A stretch of 64,000 bases of DNA from Neobacillus niacini NBRC 15566 (GTDB lineage Bacteria > Bacillota > Bacilli > Bacillales > Cytobacillaceae), in the NCBI RefSeq assembly GCF_001591505.1, contig NZ_BCVA01000002.1, positions 186,001 to 250,000 on the forward strand, given 5' to 3'. Position 1 is the first letter of the stretch. Each line of letters begins with the position of its first letter. The notes below the pieces were generated by a model. That model had not been told where the DNA came from, did not search any database, and was given only the letters and a program-made list of their open reading frames with translations. Position numbers and translations under genes: made by a program. Below are positions 8,976-15,854 of this stretch, piece after piece.

Positions 8976-9171
8976 TCTGTTGATTTGCGCTCCACTAAGG
9001 AATGCTTCTTAGAATAAACACCGCAGTGACAGGCGGTCTTTGCCTGTACTGAGGCACTTCGCTTTCCGCAGGCGGTCCGGGGAGCCTCCTCAGCGCTTAA
9101 GCGCCTGCGGGGTCTCTCCCCAACCCCGTACTCCTGCAGGAGTCTTCGTGCCTTCCGCGCAAATCAACAGA
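8976..9171. repeat. GC-rich palindromic repeat element with 15-bp terminal inverted repeats
   Basis: The ends are TCTGTTGATTTGCGC (8976-8990) and its exact complement GCGCAAATCAACAGA (9157-9171). The ~196-bp interior is far more GC-rich than the flanks and holds several nested hairpins (for example CTCCTGCAGGAG and CCGCAGGCG...CGCCTGCGG). No coding frame is evident. Elements of this appearance (start CTGTTGAT..GCGCTCC, body CTTCGCTTTCCGC, end TTCCGC..ATCAACAG) recur in many Bacillaceae genomes as dispersed non-coding repeats. Together with the next 45 bases it fills the stretch between the Eis-like gene and the YugN-like gene. Confidence 0.85.
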
Positions 9172-9210
9172 GTGCTAATATCAATAGCTGCTTTTAACCC
9201 AGCCTGAAAT

Positions 9211-9250
9211 AAAAATGACGCATGAATGCTATTCATGCGTCGTTTTTATT
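9211..9250. terminator. bidirectional terminator
   Basis: GACGCATGAAT (9217-9227) and ATTCATGCGTC (9231-9241) form an 11-bp perfect stem with a 3-nt loop, flanked by AAAAAT and GTTTTT. It can stop the minus-strand YugN-like gene, whose stop codon lies at its edge, as well as transcription from the left. Confidence 0.93.
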
Positions 9251-9608
9251 ATAATGCGAATTTCTCTACTTCTTTTTTCACATCATCAAGAATTTTTTTG
9301 CATTGATTTACGAGTGATGCTGGGAAGTTTTCGCCTTCACCATACTCTACTCCATGTGGATAATAATGTTTTCCTAACAATGCCGGCAATAACTGAATAA
9401 CTGCCTTATTGGTATCAACATCCCCTTCAACCGCATAGCCGCGAACACGTAAGTAAAATACGCCTTCTTTTAACTCGAATTTACGGTCATATGTAACACG
9501 CTCGTAATCCCACTGACCTTCACGGACTAAACCGTAATCAAGCATCACATCATCCAAACGGTTTAAATCAGCTTTTAACTTTTCTAAGCCAGTATTTTCG
9601 AATTTCAT
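9249..9608 (-). CDS. YugN-like family protein
   Basis: A 119-aa acidic cytosolic protein starting MKFENTGLEKLKADLNRLDDVMLDYGLVREGQWDYERVTYDRKFE, recognisably the YugN-like family of Bacillus proteins. Function is unknown. It has no signal peptide or membrane segment. ATG is preceded by a good ribosome binding site (complement of CCTCC at 9618-9622). It stands alone on the minus strand between two plus-strand genes and ends in a shared terminator. Its position corresponds to ylbA of B. subtilis, but I do not assign that symbol. Confidence 0.8.
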   Translation of the reverse strand: MKFENTGLEKLKADLNRLDDVMLDYGLVREGQWDYERVTYDRKFELKEGVFYLRVRGYAVEGDVDTNKAVIQLLPALLGKHYYPHGVEYGEGENFPASLVNQCKKILDDVKKEVEKFAL

Positions 9609-9794
9609 ATCGTAGTCCCTCCTAGAAACATGCCTAACCCCTTTGTTATTTACTTAACAGGATAGCAAATTAATTCAATTTAATAATAGTTGAAAATGTT
9701 TAAACTTGCAATGAATACATTAGCGAATAAACCATTCCTTTTGGGTAAACATAAGTAAATGTTAAGATTATTTTCTGCAATTGGGGGCGAAGAT

Positions 9795-10229
9795 TTGGAA
9801 AAGATTCGTGATATTATGACAGACCAAGTAGAGTGTTGTACCTTGTTGGATAATGTATTTGAGGTTGCTGTGAAAATGAAAGAATTAAATGTCGGTGCCA
9901 TTCCTATTGTTGATAAGGAAAAAATTGTGGGTATGATTACGGACCGTGATATCGTTATAAGAGGAGTTGCAGAAAAACATCCTGGTTCAACAAAAGTAGA
10001 GGACATAATGAGTGATAAACTTATAACAATCTCTGCTGATGCCACGACAAATGAAGCGGCAAACTTAATGGCTGAACATCAAATCAGACGACTTCCAGTA
10101 GTAGAAGGAGACAAATTAGTTGGAATTGTTTCTCTAGGTGATTTTGCGATAAGAAAAATGACCGATGATCAAGCAAAAGAAGCTCTTAGTGAAATTTCAG
10201 AAAAAAATTACAATGGGGTACAACATTAA
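9795..10229 (+). CDS. ylbB: tandem CBS-domain protein YlbB
   Basis: A 144-aa protein made of two CBS domains (about residues 8-63 and 72-130), a fold that binds adenosine nucleotides. Repeated cores VGAIPIVDKEKIVGMITDRDIVIR and IRRLPVVEGDKLVGIVSLGDFAIR are clear. No catalytic domain is attached, so it is probably a small-molecule sensor with an unknown partner. TTG at 9795 is chosen because GGGGGCG is 5 nt upstream; the ATG at 9759 would add 12 residues and has a poor ribosome binding site. Confidence 0.85.
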   Translation: MEKIRDIMTDQVECCTLLDNVFEVAVKMKELNVGAIPIVDKEKIVGMITDRDIVIRGVAEKHPGSTKVEDIMSDKLITISADATTNEAANLMAEHQIRRLPVVEGDKLVGIVSLGDFAIRKMTDDQAKEALSEISEKNYNGVQH

Positions 10230-10235
10230 AGAATG

Positions 10236-10270
10236 AAAACAGATACATCAACTGGTGTATCTGTTTTTTT
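10236..10270 (+). terminator. terminator after ylbB
   Basis: A 14-bp stem (10236-10249 with 10254-10267, one G-U pair) around AACT, followed by a T run. Confidence 0.93.
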
Positions 10271-10386
10271 ACATAAATATTAATTTTCAGTTAAAATAAT
10301 ATTCTCTATTACTAACAAAGATAATGGTGATATAATTAAAAATAGCAACACTATATGAAGAAATGTAATAGAGAGGGTGAATACAT

Positions 10387-11460
10387 CTGCGTACTCTCTT
10401 CAGAATCCTCATCCTAGCGTCTATTTTTGTGACAATTGGTTTTTATGCAAGTATAAATGAAAATGACGATAATGAAGTTTTAATAACTGATGAACATACG
10501 TTAGAAATGAATGAATCATTATATCAAAATCAGGAAAATGGTACCCAAGAAAAAACGACAGCCACACGGCCAACTAGTGGTTTGGGTATACTTATTGGTC
10601 AAGATCTTGGTTATTTAAAAGGTATATTAGGTGAACCGCAGAGGATAGATGAATCTTTGTATGGATACCAATGGTATATATATAATATTGACTACTCACG
10701 ATATGTACAGGTTGGGGTAGAAAACAATAAAGTCGTAACAGTGTATGCAGTAGGAGAAGATGTGGATGTTTCTCCCTTTAAGATTGGACAGCCAATTGAG
10801 GAAATCTTTAATACTCATTTTATAGATACAAATATAGATATTGATTATAATGGAAACTCTTATCGTTTTGAATTGAATGATACAGATTTAAATATACGTC
10901 CATTACTACAATTGGGAGATGTTTTTGTCCAATTGTATATTGATAAATTTACTGGAAGTCTGTCAAGTGTGCGATTTTTAAATGATTTAACTTTAATCAA
11001 GCAACGGCCCTATGAACTCGGATATACCGGTGAATTAATTGAGGCAGAAGAACCGACGGAAGACGCATGGAGATTGATTGAAGAAGGAACAGAAAAAGAA
11101 ATCTTGGATATTACTAATGTTATGCGACTTAGGCATAATGTAAAGTCGCTAGAATGGGATCAAGAAACCTCAGACGTTGCCTATAACCATAGCAAGGATA
11201 TGTCAGAGAATAACGACTTCTCCCATACTTCTAAAAAATTTGGCAATCTTTCCGATCGATTAGAGGCAGCGAACGTTGCTTATAAGTCTGCTGGTGAGAA
11301 TATTGCCGTTAATTACCCGGATGGACCTGCAGTAGCAGAAGGTTGGTTAAATAGTAAAGGGCACCGGGAGTCTCTATTAAACGAGGAATTCACACATCTA
11401 GGTGTTGGAGTTTATCGAAAATATTATACACAAAACTTTATTCTAAAAAACGATGAATAA
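10387..11460 (+). CDS. ylbC: CAP-domain secreted or membrane-anchored protein YlbC, probable CTG start
   Basis: A CAP/SCP superfamily protein (cysteine-rich secretory / PR-1 fold) of unknown activity. From CTG 10387 it has 357 aa: a hydrophobic N-terminal anchor (RTLFRILILASIFVTIGFYAS), an N-terminal CAP-associated domain with a repeated LG-x4-G pattern (about 65-190), and a C-terminal CAP domain with NVMRLRHNVKSLEWD, AYNHSKDM, SAGENIA and HRESLL. An in-frame TGA at 10378 means only ATA, CAT or CTG precede the hydrophobic segment, while AGAGAGGGTGA sits 6 nt before CTG. The first standard start, GTG 10429, would delete most of the anchor and has no ribosome binding site. Confidence 0.8.
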   Translation: MRTLFRILILASIFVTIGFYASINENDDNEVLITDEHTLEMNESLYQNQENGTQEKTTATRPTSGLGILIGQDLGYLKGILGEPQRIDESLYGYQWYIYNIDYSRYVQVGVENNKVVTVYAVGEDVDVSPFKIGQPIEEIFNTHFIDTNIDIDYNGNSYRFELNDTDLNIRPLLQLGDVFVQLYIDKFTGSLSSVRFLNDLTLIKQRPYELGYTGELIEAEEPTEDAWRLIEEGTEKEILDITNVMRLRHNVKSLEWDQETSDVAYNHSKDMSENNDFSHTSKKFGNLSDRLEAANVAYKSAGENIAVNYPDGPAVAEGWLNSKGHRESLLNEEFTHLGVGVYRKYYTQNFILKNDE

Positions 11461-11470
11461 TGATAAAGGT

Positions 11471-11502
11471 AAAAGGTGACAAGTAGTCACCTTTTATTTT
11501 TT
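11471..11502. terminator. bidirectional terminator between ylbC and a convergent gene
   Basis: AAAAGGTGAC (11471-11480) and GTCACCTTTT (11486-11495) form a perfect 10-bp stem. A T run follows on the plus strand; on the minus strand the stem overlaps the stop codon of the convergent gene. Confidence 0.88.
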
Positions 11503-11862
11503 ATTGATATGTACAATCTGGTATTCATTAAAGTGGAAATGATTTCCTTCCCAGCTCCCGTATATTCGTATTACCTCGCCAATCGAGAAGGTATCTATCT
11601 TAATATTGTTTTTAATAGGAATTATTTTTTTTGCCTTTATTAATTTCGTTTCTGTTTGCAGTGTAAGTTCTTGGACAAGTATAAATCGATGATAATAAAA
11701 GCGTTGTTTCTCTTGGCTAATACTTTTAATTTCACCTGTAGCAACTGCTTCTTTTTTTACTTCTGCTAATTCCAGCCATTTATGATCATTTAATTTCATT
11801 TCTTTTTTTGTTATCCAATAGAAGTAAAGACAAATTATCGGTATAACAATTGCAGTAACCAT
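11494..11862 (-). CDS. hypothetical membrane-anchored protein
   Basis: I do not recognise this 122-aa protein. Its first 18 residues (MVTAIVIPIICLYFYWIT) form one membrane helix. The remainder is a soluble, lysine-rich domain predicted mostly as beta strand, with ATGEIKSISQEKQRFYYHRFILVQELTL and GEVIRIYGSWEGNHFHFNEYQIVHI, which looks like a small OB- or barrel-like fold. ATG has GGGAGAAGG upstream. It lies 17 nt downstream of the thioesterase gene on the same strand and is probably co-transcribed with it. Function unknown. Confidence 0.65.
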   Translation of the reverse strand: MVTAIVIPIICLYFYWITKKEMKLNDHKWLELAEVKKEAVATGEIKSISQEKQRFYYHRFILVQELTLQTETKLIKAKKIIPIKNNIKIDTFSIGEVIRIYGSWEGNHFHFNEYQIVHINKK

Positions 11863-11879
11863 TACGTGCCTTCTCCCAC

Positions 11880-12368
11880 CTATTTTTGGATGATAAAAAA
11901 TGTGCCTGTTGCATGTGCAATTTTTCTTCCGTCAGAACGGAAAGCTTCTCCCTCTATAACCACTGTTTTACTTCCATGATGAATGATTTCCGCTTTACAC
12001 CGAAGAGTATCACCTATACCAGGGGCTATGTAATGGATATTCAGCTGATTCGTTACTGCTGCATAACCTTCTGGCAGGATAGCATGTATTGCTGTTCCCA
12101 TAACAGTGTCTAGCAGAGTGGCTGTAATTCCTCCATGTACAATGCCTAATGCATTATTCCAAACTGGATTAAATGGTACAGTGATTTCACAGCTTTTCTT
12201 CTCCTTATCTATTTTCCTCTCCAAATGAAGAAGACCATCAATAAATTGGGGGTACTTATGATCTATTTTCTTTTCAAATCCTTTTAATACATGGGCAAGG
12301 GCACTTAAATCCTCTTCTGTTCCTCTTTCAATACAATTATCTAATAATTGCTGTAATGTCTCTTTCAT
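11880..12368 (-). CDS. PaaI-type hotdog-fold thioesterase
   Basis: A 162-aa acyl-CoA thioesterase of the PaaI group (hotdog fold), which would hydrolyse acyl- or aryl-CoA in the cytosol. The family core NPVWNNALGIVHGGITATLLDTVMGTAI (about residues 66-93) contains the HGG turn and the acidic residue in the following helix used in catalysis. The start ATG 12368 (MKETLQQ) follows AGAGAGGG; an upstream in-frame ATG would add 12 residues. Its natural substrate cannot be told from sequence. It forms a two-gene minus-strand unit with the hypothetical gene downstream, inserted between ylbC and ylbD. Confidence 0.88.
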   Translation of the reverse strand: MKETLQQLLDNCIERGTEEDLSALAHVLKGFEKKIDHKYPQFIDGLLHLERKIDKEKKSCEITVPFNPVWNNALGIVHGGITATLLDTVMGTAIHAILPEGYAAVTNQLNIHYIAPGIGDTLRCKAEIIHHGSKTVVIEGEAFRSDGRKIAHATGTFFIIQK

Positions 12369-12445
12369 ATGAAATCCCTCTCTCGTTTCTAGTTCTGAAG
12401 ACATCTTACCACTAAAAAAACAATTTTCACAGTAAGTAGAATTTT

Positions 12446-12473
12446 CACCATTTTGAATTTAAAACATATGGTA
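12446..12473 (+). promoter_or_regulatory. possible sigma-K-type promoter of ylbD
   Basis: CACC (12446-12449), 15 bp, then CATATGGTA (12465-12473), matching the mother-cell pattern mACm-N16-CATAnnnTA apart from spacing. It lies 35 bp upstream of ylbD, which belongs to a spore-coat-associated family. Confidence 0.45.
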
Positions 12474-12507
12474 TAGGGGGCATTGATATGGGTAGGAGTG
12501 AAGACAC

Positions 12508-12903
12508 ATGCAAAAAAATTTACATCCTTCCGTGATAAAGTTTAAAGAATTTGTGAAAAATAACCCGGCTTTAATTAAGGAAGTACGAGATGGAAAATCA
12601 ACTTGGCAAGAGTTATATGAGGATTGGTATCTGCTTGGGGAAGAAGATAATCGTTGGGAATCTTTAGGAGTAAAGGCAAGTAATAGTGTTGAGAAGAATG
12701 ATGAAAATAAAGGAGATTGGATTTCAACAATCCTAGGGGCCGTACAGAAAATGGATCCCAATCAAATTCAGCATTATATCAATAACTTAAGTCAAGCGTT
12801 AGGAGCCATACAAGGTGTAATATCCCAATTTCAAGGAAGCCAGCCAAGTCAGGTAAAACCAAAAATAGAACACAAACATCCGTTTTCGTTTCGTAAAGAC
12901 TAA
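12508..12903 (+). CDS. ylbD: YlbD family protein (spore-coat associated)
   Basis: A 131-aa protein of the YlbD family, named in some databases as a coat protein. It begins MQKNLHPSVIKFKEFVKNNPALIKEVRDGKSTWQELYEDWYLLGEED, the typical N-terminal block, then a middle segment (IQHYINNLSQALGAIQGVISQFQ) and a basic C-terminus. It has no signal or membrane segment. The mother-cell-type promoter upstream supports a sporulation role, but this is inference. It is followed 18 nt later by ylbE. Confidence 0.85.
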   Translation: MQKNLHPSVIKFKEFVKNNPALIKEVRDGKSTWQELYEDWYLLGEEDNRWESLGVKASNSVEKNDENKGDWISTILGAVQKMDPNQIQHYINNLSQALGAIQGVISQFQGSQPSQVKPKIEHKHPFSFRKD

Positions 12904-12921
12904 AAGAAGGGAATATTTCTC

Positions 12922-13161
12922 ATGAGAAGAGATGTACTTGAATATTTAAACAGCAAAAAAGAATTAAAAAAATTCATACGAGAACAGCCGCTTTGGTACC
13001 GAAAGCTATCAAGGAATCCTTATGATTTGCAAACGTTTGAAATTGCCTCCCTGCATTATTATAAAAAAACCATTCCTCACCGGGTAGAAAAATTCACTAA
13101 TAATGTACAAATGGCATCGATGATGTTTTATATGCTGCAGTCAATGAAAGACCAGAGTTGA
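12922..13161 (+). CDS. ylbE: YlbE-like protein
   Basis: A 79-aa basic protein, MRRDVLEYLNSKKELKKFIREQPLWYRKLSRNPYDLQTFEIASLHYYKKTIPHRVEKF, recognisable as the YlbE-like family found after ylbD in Bacillus. The C-terminus is amphipathic and Met-rich (NVQMASMMFYMLQSMKDQ). Function unknown. It is probably in one transcript with ylbD, ending at the hairpin just after it. Confidence 0.85.
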   Translation: MRRDVLEYLNSKKELKKFIREQPLWYRKLSRNPYDLQTFEIASLHYYKKTIPHRVEKFTNNVQMASMMFYMLQSMKDQS

Positions 13162-13166
13162 AATTT

Positions 13167-13194
13167 GACCACAATTCAATGTGGTCTTTTTTAT
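13167..13194 (+). terminator. terminator after ylbE
   Basis: GACCACA (13167-13173) pairs with TGTGGTC (13180-13186), followed by TTTTTT. Confidence 0.9.
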
Positions 13195-13262
13195 TGGAGG
13201 AATAGAGTATGGAGTAAAAAAAATAAAGGAAGCGAACAATACTGTTAAAAGGAGTGATTATT

Positions 13263-13649
13263 TTGAAAAGGTACATAGAATTAACGATTCTATCTATATT
13301 TTTAACAGGTATCCTTTCAGGGTTCCAAAAGTCACCTGTTTTACCGATGGTTAGTAAGTATTCTGAAAATAATCCATCGTTATATGTTCAATCTCGAACC
13401 AAAGGAAATAATGTATTTGTTGAGTGTATTTTATCTGGAATCAGTTTTCGGCAATCTGACCAGCATGACCGGAAAGTGGGGAAGCTTGTAATTTGGCTGG
13501 ATGGTAAAAGAACCAAAGAAGTAAACTCGGCCGCTTTTATTATTAAAGGTCTGCCGCCTGGAGAACATACAGTTAAGCTGGAAGTTGTTGACTTAAAAAA
13601 TGTACCGTACGGAATCACAAAGGAATTCTTGGTAAATATCCCTAAGTAA
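13263..13649 (+). CDS. small exported protein of unknown function
   Basis: Not recognised with certainty. It has 128 aa from TTG 13263, with AAGGAGTGAT upstream. The N-terminus KRYIELTILSIFLTGILSGFQ is a signal-peptide-like helix without a lipobox Cys. The mature part (about 100 aa) reads like a single beta-sandwich: NNVFVECILSGISFRQ, GKLVIWLDGKRTKEV, AAFIIKGLPPGEHTVKLEVVDLKN, resembling Ig-like or FixH-like folds that bind or stabilise surface proteins. It lies between ylbE and ricF, an equivalent position to small exported genes in related genomes. No function is claimed. Confidence 0.7.
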   Translation: MKRYIELTILSIFLTGILSGFQKSPVLPMVSKYSENNPSLYVQSRTKGNNVFVECILSGISFRQSDQHDRKVGKLVIWLDGKRTKEVNSAAFIIKGLPPGEHTVKLEVVDLKNVPYGITKEFLVNIPK

Positions 13650-13709
13650 TAGTTTATTTCACTTTCTGTATACATTCATGGTAAAATGTGAATGGAGGTG
13701 TGGGCGTAC

Positions 13710-14153
13710 ATGCTTGCTACATCAGAAAGAATTGAACTATTGGACTATGCGGAGCAATTAGCACAAATGGTATTAGAATCGGATATTGTAGAGCAATATC
13801 AAATTTGTCTATATAAAATGCAAAACAATAAAGAAACGCAAGAAAAGATTAACCGTTTTGTTAACCTTAAAGAGCTTTATGAAGAGGTGCAGCGGTTTGG
13901 CAAATACCATCCAGACTACAAGATGGTAATGAGCCAAATTCGCGAATACAAAAGGGAAATGGACTTAGATCCCAATGTGGCTGAGTTCAAATTAGCAGAA
14001 AATGACCTGCAAAGTCTGCTGGACGAAATTAGTATGTTAGTTGGCGGTGCTGTTTCCAAGCAGATAAAAGTGCCGTCAGGGAATCCATTTTTTGATACAG
14101 GATCTCATGGTTCAGGCTGTGGAGGCGGTGGGAGCTGCAGCTGCTCCGCCTAA
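13710..14153 (+). CDS. ricF: RicF (YlbF), subunit of the RicA-RicF-RicT RNA-processing complex
   Basis: A 147-aa helical protein of the YlbF/YmcA family. In B. subtilis RicF forms an iron-sulfur complex with RicA (YmcA) and RicT (YaaT). That complex guides RNase Y cleavage and is needed for competence, sporulation and biofilms. The N-terminal three-helix domain is intact (LLDYAEQLAQMVLESDIVEQY... NRFVNLKELYEEVQRFGKYHP). The C-terminal tail GCGGGGSCSCSA holds three Cys close together, fitting an Fe-S ligand role. ATG 13710 follows GGAGGTG by 9 nt; the ATG at 13692 lies upstream of that site. Confidence 0.92.
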   Translation: MLATSERIELLDYAEQLAQMVLESDIVEQYQICLYKMQNNKETQEKINRFVNLKELYEEVQRFGKYHPDYKMVMSQIREYKREMDLDPNVAEFKLAENDLQSLLDEISMLVGGAVSKQIKVPSGNPFFDTGSHGSGCGGGGSCSCSA

Positions 14154-14155
14154 GG

Positions 14156-14190
14156 AAAAACGGCTTAATTTTAGATTAAGCCGTTTTTTT
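14156..14190 (+). terminator. terminator after ricF
   Basis: CGGCTTAAT (14161-14169) pairs with ATTAAGCCG (14175-14183), flanked by AAAAA and TTTTTTT. It can work on both strands, serving the convergent gene whose stop codon is at its right edge. Confidence 0.95.
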
Positions 14191-14509
14191 ATCCTTTTAA
14201 CCGTGTACAATCAACACATAAATTCCCACAGCAGAACATTTTTTCTTGCGGTACATAAAACCGGTGACGATAAACCAAAAGTAAACCTTCCTGTCGGACA
14301 AATATTGTTTCACTGTGCAATCGATTACCTAATATTACGGCAATGGAACATTTTTTAATGATTGCCTCAAGAGCCTGCTGAGATAATTCAGGGGCTAGGG
14401 TAACATACAAAAATGGTATTCCTGCAACTTTTATCCAATGGGCACTGGTAATACCCTTATTTAGGGTAAGTTTGTTAATAAATTGTTGCCAAATGGGTTC
14501 TAAATCCAT
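14189..14509 (-). CDS. hypothetical protein with C-terminal Cys cluster
   Basis: I do not recognise this 106-aa protein. It starts MDLEPIWQQFINKLTLNKG, has a mixed alpha/beta middle (AGIPFLYVTLAPELSQQALEAIIKKCSIAVILGNRLHSETIFVRQEGLLLVYRHRFYVP) and ends KMFCCGNLCVDCTRLKG. The terminal CC-x3-C-x2-C pattern suggests metal or Fe-S binding. It is convergent with ricF and divergent from ylbG. Neighbouring ricF also carries a terminal Cys cluster, but a functional link is only a thought. An in-frame ATG at 14521 would add four residues. Confidence 0.65.
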   Translation of the reverse strand: MDLEPIWQQFINKLTLNKGITSAHWIKVAGIPFLYVTLAPELSQQALEAIIKKCSIAVILGNRLHSETIFVRQEGLLLVYRHRFYVPQEKMFCCGNLCVDCTRLKG

Positions 14510-14566
14510 ATGAATCACCATTATTCCTTAGGTGGTTTTATTTACTTTAGCCATTGTCAGTAAAGT

Positions 14567-14596
14567 TTGAATTGAAAAAGAGTGTTTTACTATGCT
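14567..14596 (+). promoter_or_regulatory. possible sigma-A promoter of ylbG
   Basis: TTGAAT (14567-14572), an 18-bp spacer, TATGCT (14591-14596), about 40 bp upstream of ylbG. Confidence 0.45.
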
Positions 14597-14637
14597 AGAC
14601 TTATTAAAATGATGGTTTATTGAAGGGGAAAATAAGT

Positions 14638-14913
14638 ATGTTCGTACAAAGACAAGGATTGGTTGTTTGGCTCTATTCCTTAAAGCAAGCAAAGATGTTA
14701 AGACGTTTTGGGAATGTTCATTATGTTTCTAAGAAATTAAAGTATGTTGTACTTTATTGTAATCAAGATGAACTTGAAATGATTATGGAAAAAATAAATT
14801 CCTTTTCATTTGTTAAGAAAGTAGAACCGTCATATAAACCTTTCTTAAAGATGGAATTTGAAAACGCAGCACCAGATAAAGCAAAAGAATATGATTATAA
14901 AATGGGGATTTAA
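14638..14913 (+). CDS. ylbG: YlbG family protein (UPF0298)
   Basis: A 91-aa conserved protein of Bacillales. The sequence [41 protein letters not shown] followed by [17 protein letters not shown] and the [10 protein letters not shown] ending match the YlbG/UPF0298 family end to end. The fold is probably a small alpha/beta ferredoxin-like domain. Function unknown. ATG 14638 follows AAGGGGAA by 7 nt. It ends at a strong terminator inside a repeat element. Confidence 0.92.
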   Translation: MFVQRQGLVVWLYSLKQAKMLRRFGNVHYVSKKLKYVVLYCNQDELEMIMEKINSFSFVKKVEPSYKPFLKMEFENAAPDKAKEYDYKMGI

Positions 14914-14922
14914 TAAATAAAG

Positions 14923-15194
14923 CTGTTGATTTACGCTCCAGTAACCTGCGAAAGTAAAATAAACGAGGACTTTCCGGTTAAATGCAGAATGGAGCCTGTT
15001 TCAGGGGTAAAAAGGGGAGGTTTTCCAATTGAGCAAAGCAAAAACCTCCATTTTCACGTATTTAGCGTCAATAGTCGGAATCTCTCCGACTATTGACGCT
15101 ATTTTTTATTAATAATTACAAATAAGCGAGATTTTTCCACTCTATTTAGATTCTTAAAATCAATAAAATCAACCATAACCTTTAACACAGCCTA
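14923..15194. repeat. second dispersed repeat, related at its ends to the 8976-9171 element
   Basis: It begins CTGTTGATTTACGCTCCA (14923-14940), 17/18 identical to the left end of the first element. On the right it closes with AACCTTTAACACAGCCT (15178-15194), which resembles CTTTTAACCCAGCCT just right of the first element. The body differs, so this is a diverged or recombined relative. It fills the 321-bp gap between ylbG and the minus-strand gene, apart from the two terminators listed separately. Confidence 0.55.
15064..15110 (+). terminator. strong terminator within the repeat, downstream of ylbG
   Basis: A perfect 16-bp stem (15064-15079 with 15085-15100), 5-nt loop, then ATTTTTTATT. Confidence 0.93.
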
Positions 15195-15196
15195 AT

Positions 15197-15234
15197 AAAA
15201 AAAGCGGAAGAGCCTCTTGGCGCTTCCGCTTTTC
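15197..15234 (-). terminator. terminator of the minus-strand gene
   Basis: AAAAGCGGAAG pairs with CTTCCGCTTTT around GCC/GGC with one internal mismatch. On the minus strand it is followed by TTTATTAG. It sits directly after the stop codon of the minus-strand gene. Confidence 0.9.
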
Positions 15235-15624
15235 TTAATGGAGTGGCTTAATATAGTGATTTAGTCTTAGAATTGCGATTAAATGTTGATAGTATAACTC
15301 TTTTTCATGAAAAATCGTCGAAGGCTTAACGGAAAGTTGGATAATTTGCTTGCCGAGTTCTTCTGCAGTCTGTTGAAACAAATCATATCTTTTATTTGGA
15401 ATGAAGTTTGGATTCGGAATCCCTTCTCGGCAGATATAAAGTGCCTGGAATTTTCCTGGATCGGTGAGCTGCATCACAACTGCTAAAGATGTCACTTGTT
15501 TTTCATTTTTCACAGTATGAAAGGCCATCATATGGAGAAGACGGTGTTGATTAGCCTTTGCAAGTTCAAGCAGCTCATATATATCCGAATAACCTTCACC
15601 TAGTTCAATAAAGCGTTGTATCAA
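15235..15624 (-). CDS. uncharacterised conserved protein
   Basis: A 129-aa soluble protein beginning MIQRFIELGEGYSDIYELLELAKANQHRLLHMMAFHT, continuing with VTSLAVVMQLTDPGKFQALYICREGIPNPNFIPNKRYDLFQQTAEELGK and a C-terminal helix with IFHEKELYYQHLIAILRLNHYI. I believe homologs occur next to ylbG/rsmD in other Bacillaceae. Some are auto-annotated as methylthioribose kinase, but no kinase motif is visible, so that name should be distrusted. It lies downstream of the CsfG candidate on the same strand. The RNA terminator at 15694-15730 separates them. Function unknown. Confidence 0.78.
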   Translation of the reverse strand: MIQRFIELGEGYSDIYELLELAKANQHRLLHMMAFHTVKNEKQVTSLAVVMQLTDPGKFQALYICREGIPNPNFIPNKRYDLFQQTAEELGKQIIQLSVKPSTIFHEKELYYQHLIAILRLNHYIKPLH

Positions 15625-15693
15625 AAGGTAGCTCTCCTTTGTTTAATAATTCATTCCCATACTTTAACATATTTTTGGGTTAAATGCTCAACT

Positions 15694-15730
15694 AAAAGAA
15701 AAAAACCCTGCAGACTTAAATCTGCAGGGT
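15694..15730 (-). terminator. terminator of the CsfG candidate
   Basis: ACCCTGCAGA (15705-15714) pairs with TCTGCAGGGT (15721-15730). The T tail (complement of AGAAAAAA) lies on the minus-strand downstream side, which fixes the orientation. Confidence 0.9.
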
Positions 15731-15850
15731 CCTTCTACATCCTCTTAAAGGATAGAAGGCAAAGGGAGAGGAGAAACCGGAGGAAGAACTTATGGGGAAA
15801 CGTAAGTCTTCTCCGCGGTTGGCAACAACATCCTCGAATTGATGTTGTTA
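15694..15850 (-). ncRNA. csfG: candidate forespore small RNA CsfG
   Basis: The 366-bp gap before rsmD has no credible protein gene. On the minus strand it has an RNA-gene layout. A sigma-F-type promoter lies at 15855-15883. The RNA then starts with a perfect hairpin (AACAACATC/GATGTTGTT, 15824-15849). Pyrimidine-rich stretches and further hairpins follow (TAAGT/ACTTA near 15788-15811, CCTTCTA/TAGAAGG near 15731-15756). It ends in a terminator with a 10-bp stem ACCCTGCAGA/TCTGCAGGGT and a T-rich tail. B. subtilis encodes CsfG, a sporulation-specific RNA conserved in endospore formers, which I recall as lying in the ylbG-ylbH interval. Length here is about 155 nt. An older 'ylbH leader' model of the same interval is an alternative view on the other strand. 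Confidence 0.7.
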
Positions 15851-15854
15851 ATTA

